Shown: piece by piece, positions 31,742 to 35,644 of the stretch
Position numbering within the stretch: position 1 is the stretch's first letter
How the letters are laid out: each line of letters begins with the position of its first letter
Source: Planctomycetota bacterium
Lineage (GTDB): Bacteria > Planctomycetota > Planctomycetia > Gemmatales > Gemmataceae
Direction of reading: 5' to 3'
Assembly: GCA_029777335.1 (NCBI GenBank)
Contig: JAKOSN010000014.1
Location: forward strand, 1-35,644
DNA length: 35,644 nucleotides
The notes under the pieces: model-generated
Told to the model about the DNA's origin: nothing
Seen by the model: the letters and a program-made list of their open reading frames with translations, nothing else
Database searches by the model: none
Position numbers and translations under genes: made by a program

Positions 31742-33097
31742 ATGAAGCACACTTCTTCTCTGGGCAACCTGAGTCGGCGCGACTGGTTGCGGCTCTGCTC
31801 GGCGGGTTTTGTCGGGTTCTCGATGTCGGGCTGGATCGAACAGATGGCGCTGGGGGCGGCCAAAAATCCGCAGCGCAAACGAGCCTGCATCCTGCTCTGG
31901 ATGAATGGCGGGCCCAGCCAGATGGACACCTTCGACTGCAAACCCGGCCACCCCAACGGCGGACCCATCAAGGAGGTGCAGACCTCTGTTCCGGGGATCA
32001 AGATCAGCGAGCATTTGCCCAAAATCGCCAAGCACATGGACCGGATGGCGATCGTTCGCTCGATGAAAACCAAGGAGGCCGACCATAGCCGCGCCACCTA
32101 CCTGATGCGCACCGGGCGCCCGCCGGGGGGACCGATCCAGTACCCGGTCCTCGGTTCGCTGGTGGCAAAAGAACTCGAACAGGCCGAGGCGGAACTCCCC
32201 GGGTTTGTCAGCATCGCTCCCTATCGGTTCCTCAGCCCGGGCGCGTTTGGACCGGGGTTCCTTGGCCCGAAGTACGCTCCCTTGATTGTCGGCGAAAACG
32301 CGGCCAATGGCGGTCCGCAGAACAACAACTACGATCAGGCGCTCAAGGTGCAGGATCTTGATCTCCCTGGAGAAGTATCCACGCTCCGAGCCTCTGCTCG
32401 GGTCAAGCTCCTCGACGAGATGGAAGACGATTTCCTCGCCGAACACACCGATGCCGCCGCGCTGAGTCATCGCACCGCCTATCAGCGGGCGGTAACAATG
32501 ATGCGATCCGAGGCCTCCAGGGCGTTCAACCTCGACGGGGAACCCAAGCAGCTGCGCGATGCCTATGGCCGCAACCTTTTTGGGCAGGGCTGTCTGCTGG
32601 CGCGGCGCCTGGTGGAGCGGGGCGTACCGTTTGTCGAGGTCGCCCTCTCCAACATCCCCGGGCTGGGGGGGCTGGGGTGGGATACCCACCAGAACAACTA
32701 CGAGAACGTCAAGAAGCTGTGCGCCGTCCTCGACCCCGCGTGGGGTACGTTGATGGACGATCTGAAAACGCGCGGTCTGCTCGACACCACATTGATTGTG
32801 TGGATGGGTGAATTTGGCCGCACGCCGCGCATCAACGGCGCCCAGGGCCGAGATCACTGGGCCAACTCGTGGTCCACTGTTCTCGCCGGCGGAGGAATCA
32901 AGGGCGGGCAGGTGGTGGGGAAGACCAGCAAGGACGGCGTGGACATCGAGGACCGCCCGGTGTCAGTGCCCGATTTGCTCGCGACTGCCGGAATGGCGCT
33001 GGGCATCGATGTGCACAAGCAGAATCCCTCCAACGTGGGCCGACCGATTCGCATCGTGGAACCGACCGCCAAGCCGATCAAGGAGGTGCTGGCATGA
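31742..33097 (+). CDS. DUF1501 protein with Tat signal
   Basis: 451 aa from ATG 31742 (GAGGAG 9 nt upstream). A twin-arginine signal, SRRDWLRLCSAGFVGFSMSG (Arg12-Arg13), precedes the DUF1501 domain, which has an alkaline-phosphatase/sulfatase-like fold: CILLWMNGGPSQMDTFD (start metal/nucleophile region), MKTKEADHSRATYLMRTGR and VWMGEFGRTPRINGAQGRDH with the His/Asp pair. Tat export suits a metal-loaded enzyme. Its partner upstream is the DUF1549 protein; downstream the EF-hand gene overlaps the stop codon (ATGA), so all three probably form one operon. The substrate is unknown. Confidence 0.92.
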   Translation: MKHTSSLGNLSRRDWLRLCSAGFVGFSMSGWIEQMALGAAKNPQRKRACILLWMNGGPSQMDTFDCKPGHPNGGPIKEVQTSVPGIKISEHLPKIAKHMDRMAIVRSMKTKEADHSRATYLMRTGRPPGGPIQYPVLGSLVAKELEQAEAELPGFVSIAPYRFLSPGAFGPGFLGPKYAPLIVGENAANGGPQNNNYDQALKVQDLDLPGEVSTLRASARVKLLDEMEDDFLAEHTDAAALSHRTAYQRAVTMMRSEASRAFNLDGEPKQLRDAYGRNLFGQGCLLARRLVERGVPFVEVALSNIPGLGGLGWDTHQNNYENVKKLCAVLDPAWGTLMDDLKTRGLLDTTLIVWMGEFGRTPRINGAQGRDHWANSWSTVLAGGGIKGGQVVGKTSKDGVDIEDRPVSVPDLLATAGMALGIDVHKQNPSNVGRPIRIVEPTAKPIKEVLA

Positions 33098-34836
33098 GGT
33101 GTATTTTTATTTTCACTTTAGCGATGGCTTTTCTCTTCAATCCGGTTAGCCAGGGTGCGGAGACCAGCCGTCGTCAGCGGCTGGTTTTCCTCAACGGCAG
33201 CTGTCCCGTGCTGGTGAGCATGGCGGTCGAGGTCGAGGGGAAGGGATTTCAGGAGCGCTGGGAGGCGTTCATCAACCACGTCTTCACCACGCTGGATGGG
33301 AACAAGGACGGTGTGCTCTCTGGGAAGGAGCTGGCACGCATTCCGCCTCCCTCCACGCTCTTCAACAGCGGTGCCGCCTTCTTCACGCCGTTGACTGCCG
33401 GCCCCAATCAGTCTGCTGCCGATGCGAACAAGGATGGCAAGGTGACCCGGGAGGAGCTGGCACGCTACTATGAGAGTCAGGGCGGTGCCGCCTTTGGCCT
33501 GTCTTTTGGCGAGGAGCGTGCCAATCGCGGCATCGTGATCCTCAGCACCGGCGGACGCAGCATTCCCACCACGGAGATGAATCAACGTCTCTTCCGGCTG
33601 CTCGACACCGACAAGGATGGCAAGCTCTCGCGCAAGGAACTCGCGGCCGCCCCGGTCTTGCTCAAGAACCTGGACGCGGATGATGACGAGGTGCTTACTC
33701 CGCAGGAGGTGATGGGCGAAGCGGCCAACGACGGGGGCTATCCGGTGGCTCCGCAAATTGTCGGATCATCCACCTCCCAGGAGGGCAATCCCTTTGTGCA
33801 CGTGCCGCACAAGGGCGAGGCAAAGGAGATGGTCGATCGTCTGCTGCGCACCTATGGCGGTCCGCAGGCGAAAACGCTCACGCGGCAACAACTGGGGCTG
33901 GACGAGGCGCGCTTCAAACAACTCGACACCAACAAGGATGGCGTGCTTGATCGAATGGAACTGGCCAGGTTTGGGCAGGGGCCACCCGATCTGGAACTGA
34001 AGGTGAAGGTTGGCAAGAACGAGGGGATAGAACTCGTGGCGGTGCGCACGCACCCGGGGGCGCAGGCAAGCCAGGTGAGCAAGAAGGCCAACGGGAAGAT
34101 ACTCTTCCAGCTGGGATTCACCGAGTTTGAGCTGGGGCAAGGACAACCCGGGGGCGGCCTGACCTTCGCCAAGGTCAACGTCGCCGATGTCTACAAGATG
34201 CAATTCACCCAGGCCGACGAGGACAACAACGGCTATCTCGACACGAAGGAGGCGCAGAAGAGCGGCATCTTCCGGGGCGCCTTTGCTCAGATGGACCGCG
34301 ACGGCGATGGCAAACTCTTCCTGAAGGAAGTGCTCACCTATCTCAGCGAAATCGAGGAGTTGCAGAAAAAAGCCGGCGACGCCTGCATCACCCTTTCGGT
34401 CTCTGAACAGGGCAATGGCTTGTTCGAGATGCTCGATAGCAATGGCGACGCTCACCTGGGGTTGCGCGAGTTGCGCCAGGCGGTTGGGTTGCTCGACAAA
34501 CTCGATCACGACCGCGATAACTACATTCGCTGGAACGAGATTCCGCGGCGTTACCAGGCGAATCTGGAGCGCGGACCGGCCGGGATTGGAGGCGGGGCGG
34601 TCGGGGTTGTGGCGGTCGCGACGGTCGACATGTTCAATCAGCGACGCACTTCGGGGGAGACACCCAGGGGACCACGCTGGTTTCACAAGATGGATCGCAA
34701 TCGGGATGGCGATGTCTCTCGTCGCGAGTTCATCGGCACCCCGGAACTCTTTCGTAAGATCGATACCGATGGCGACGGTCTGATTAGCCTGGCGGAGGCG
34801 GAGAAGGCCGACGCCGAGCAACGCAAAAAGAAGTAA
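33094..34836 (+). CDS. Secreted protein with eleven EF-hand loops
   Basis: 580 aa from ATG 33094, which overlaps the DUF1501 stop (ATGA) after a strong AAGGAGGTG, so translation is coupled. A signal peptide (MRCIFIFTLAMAFLFNPVSQ) comes first. I count eleven 12-residue EF-hand loops, eight with the canonical Gly at position 6: DGNKDGVLSGKE, DANKDGKVTREE, DTDKDGKLSRKE, DTNKDGVLDRME, DEDNNGYLDTKE, DRDGDGKLFLKE, DRNRDGDVSRRE and DTDGDGLISLAE; three are degenerate (DADDDEVLTPQE, DSNGDAHLGLRE, DHDRDNYIRWNE). Loops occur in pairs or threes between spacer regions. It probably binds Ca2+ in the periplasm or on the surface and may support the DUF1501/DUF1549 partners. Confidence 0.92.
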   Translation: MRCIFIFTLAMAFLFNPVSQGAETSRRQRLVFLNGSCPVLVSMAVEVEGKGFQERWEAFINHVFTTLDGNKDGVLSGKELARIPPPSTLFNSGAAFFTPLTAGPNQSAADANKDGKVTREELARYYESQGGAAFGLSFGEERANRGIVILSTGGRSIPTTEMNQRLFRLLDTDKDGKLSRKELAAAPVLLKNLDADDDEVLTPQEVMGEAANDGGYPVAPQIVGSSTSQEGNPFVHVPHKGEAKEMVDRLLRTYGGPQAKTLTRQQLGLDEARFKQLDTNKDGVLDRMELARFGQGPPDLELKVKVGKNEGIELVAVRTHPGAQASQVSKKANGKILFQLGFTEFELGQGQPGGGLTFAKVNVADVYKMQFTQADEDNNGYLDTKEAQKSGIFRGAFAQMDRDGDGKLFLKEVLTYLSEIEELQKKAGDACITLSVSEQGNGLFEMLDSNGDAHLGLRELRQAVGLLDKLDHDRDNYIRWNEIPRRYQANLERGPAGIGGGAVGVVAVATVDMFNQRRTSGETPRGPRWFHKMDRNRDGDVSRREFIGTPELFRKIDTDGDGLISLAEAEKADAEQRKKK

Positions 34837-34860
34837 CCAGGCCACGGTCTGGTCAGCCGG

Positions 34861-34895
34861 GGGGGCGTGTGCGGTGGGGCATCGCGCACGCCCCC
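34861..34895. terminator. Bidirectional hairpin between convergent genes
   Basis: Arms GGGGGCGTGTGCG (34861-34873) and CGCGCACGCCCCC (34883-34895), 13 bp with one T-G pair and a 9-nt loop, then GACGTTTTCAG. Between the EF-hand gene (+) and the membrane protein gene (-). Confidence 0.7.
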
Positions 34896-34902
34896 GACGT
34901 TT

Positions 34903-35433
34903 TCAGTCCTCGTCCTCCTCCTCGTCGCGTTGGCGTGCTTGTTTTTGCTTTTTCTTCAGCCGTTTCAAACGCCGTTGGCGCAACTTTTCTGGGTCGGGTT
35001 CGTCGTCACGCGCGGTGTGGTAAAGCAGCACGGTGAGCACGGCCAGGGTGACGGCAGTGGATGTCGTCACCAGGTTCAGGATGGTCAACGGCCGCTCCAG
35101 CTCCCGCATCAACTGTTCCTGCACCGCATTGGGATCAAGTTGGCGATCGCGGTTGCGCTTGGCGAAATCGACCCCTTTGAAGAAGCCGATGACAAATCCG
35201 CCCCCCTGAGCAATGAGCAGGGGGAGCACAAAGACAGTGGCAATGAAGATCACCGGTTTGCCGTACACCTCGCGTCCAAAGGGCAAGGGAATCTGCGGGC
35301 GAAAGAACAGGATGAGACCGAGGATCAGCAAGCACAGGTTGATGATCCCCATGATCATCAGGGTATTGCTTACCGGGGGAGGATCCGTCGCGAACAGAAG
35401 CAAGGCCGGGTGGGAGGTGGTGGCGTGAATCAC
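34903..35433 (-). CDS. Three-TM membrane protein with a charged cytosolic tail
   Basis: I choose GTG 35433 (AGGAG 7 nt upstream), giving 176 aa; the frame extends to 35481 without a site. Hydrophobic segments lie at about LMIMGIINLCLLILGLILFF, VIFIATVFVLPLLIAQGGGF and LVTTSTAVTLAVLTVLLY, with a loop FFKGVDFAKRNRDRQLDPNA between the second and third. The C-terminus is strongly charged: RQRRLKRLKKKQKQARQRDE then EEEDED, a likely coiled coil or a site for nucleic acid or membrane contact. No family recognised. Confidence 0.7.
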   Translation of the reverse strand: MIHATTSHPALLLFATDPPPVSNTLMIMGIINLCLLILGLILFFRPQIPLPFGREVYGKPVIFIATVFVLPLLIAQGGGFVIGFFKGVDFAKRNRDRQLDPNAVQEQLMRELERPLTILNLVTTSTAVTLAVLTVLLYHTARDDEPDPEKLRQRRLKRLKKKQKQARQRDEEEDED

Positions 35434-35644
35434 ATCGGCTCTCCTACTTGAAAGGTGCAACGTGGGGCCGAGAGGTTCCAAAACCAGGACATTGTACCGA
35501 TCCCGGCGGGTGAAGAAATGGGAGTTCTCTCATTGATTCCGCCGAGGAGGATGGTGGCGAAAAAAACGTTGCACGCCGTGTGCGCCTGCGTTAGGGTGCA
35601 ACAATCCACTTAAGGAGCTTTCAGAGAGGATTGATCCGAAAATC
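35434..35644. repeat. Three GTGCAAC boxes at the right edge
   Basis: GTGCAAC occurs at 35455-35461, its reverse complement GTTGCAC at 35568-35574, and again GTGCAAC at 35596-35602; the last two form an inverted repeat with a 21-nt spacer. This lies upstream of the membrane protein gene and may be an operator for it or for a gene beginning just beyond the window. An AAGGAG at 35613-35618 suggests a start close by, but no ATG is in range. Confidence 0.35.

Noticed and set aside
33766..34845. Minus-strand 359-codon frame
   Set aside because: Antisense of the EF-hand gene; its repeats mirror the EF-hand periodicity only.
1..35644. CRISPR array, toxin-antitoxin or restriction genes
   Set aside because: No regularly spaced direct repeats and no recognisable defence domains in any frame.

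Overview
The window reads as a chromosomal segment of a planctomycete, most like the Gemmata lineage. This is inferred from gene content. It carries a DUF1559 prepilin-like protein followed by a small transthyretin-like lipoprotein, a DUF1549/DUF1553 cytochrome-like protein followed by a DUF1501 Tat protein and a multi-EF-hand protein, a VIT/VWA protein, a Gfo/Idh/MocA oxidoreductase with a Tat signal, a transglutaminase-DUF2126 fusion and a PEP-CTERM protein. The DNA is GC-rich, and many starts have clear GGAGG/AGGAG sites. No rRNA, intact tRNA, CRISPR array or complete insertion sequence was seen.

Layout. 1-2.6 kb is the wreck of an integrative element: an unrecognised fragment, two small excisionase-type helix-turn-helix genes (one frameshifted), a tyrosine recombinase broken by two frameshifts and a nonsense codon, and a 42-bp 3' half of a tRNA-Thr(CGT) gene that starts exactly at the anticodon loop and marks the attachment site. 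2.7-8.2 kb holds a lipoprotein (-), the DUF1559 protein with a one-base slip in a G tract, its coupled lipoprotein partner, and a G8-domain secreted protein split into three frames. 8.2-20.4 kb holds an OBAP/DUF1264 protein, a periplasmic thiosulfate sulfurtransferase, a three-TM protein, the 1120-aa transglutaminase/amidoligase fusion, the oxidoreductase, SppA with a small partner, a DksA/TraR-type zinc-finger protein and an HtrA protease. 20.4-25.1 kb holds a 38-aa membrane protein, a MerR regulator plus VIT/VWA operon with a near-consensus, apparently leaderless promoter overlapped by two palindromes, and a seven-bladed WD40 protein. 25.4-29.7 kb holds the PEP-CTERM protein and the operon glcE-glcF-(HOGA/DapA-type aldolase). 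30-35.4 kb holds the DUF1549, DUF1501 and EF-hand genes, then a three-TM protein.

Two features stand out at larger scale. All the frame-breaking lesions lie in the first 8.2 kb and several sit at or near short G or C runs; everything to the right is intact. Also, nearly every gene 3' end facing a convergent neighbour carries a long, almost perfect hairpin (9-17 bp) without a U tract.

Functionally the window is mostly envelope and periplasm biology (secreted proteases, Tat-exported enzymes, lipoproteins, Ca-binding repeats, a protein-sorting substrate) plus one clear metabolic unit for glycolate/glyoxylate. I did not find a clearly new defence or mobile system; the best candidates for new biology are the MerR-VIT/VWA operon and the DUF1549-DUF1501-EF-hand operon.
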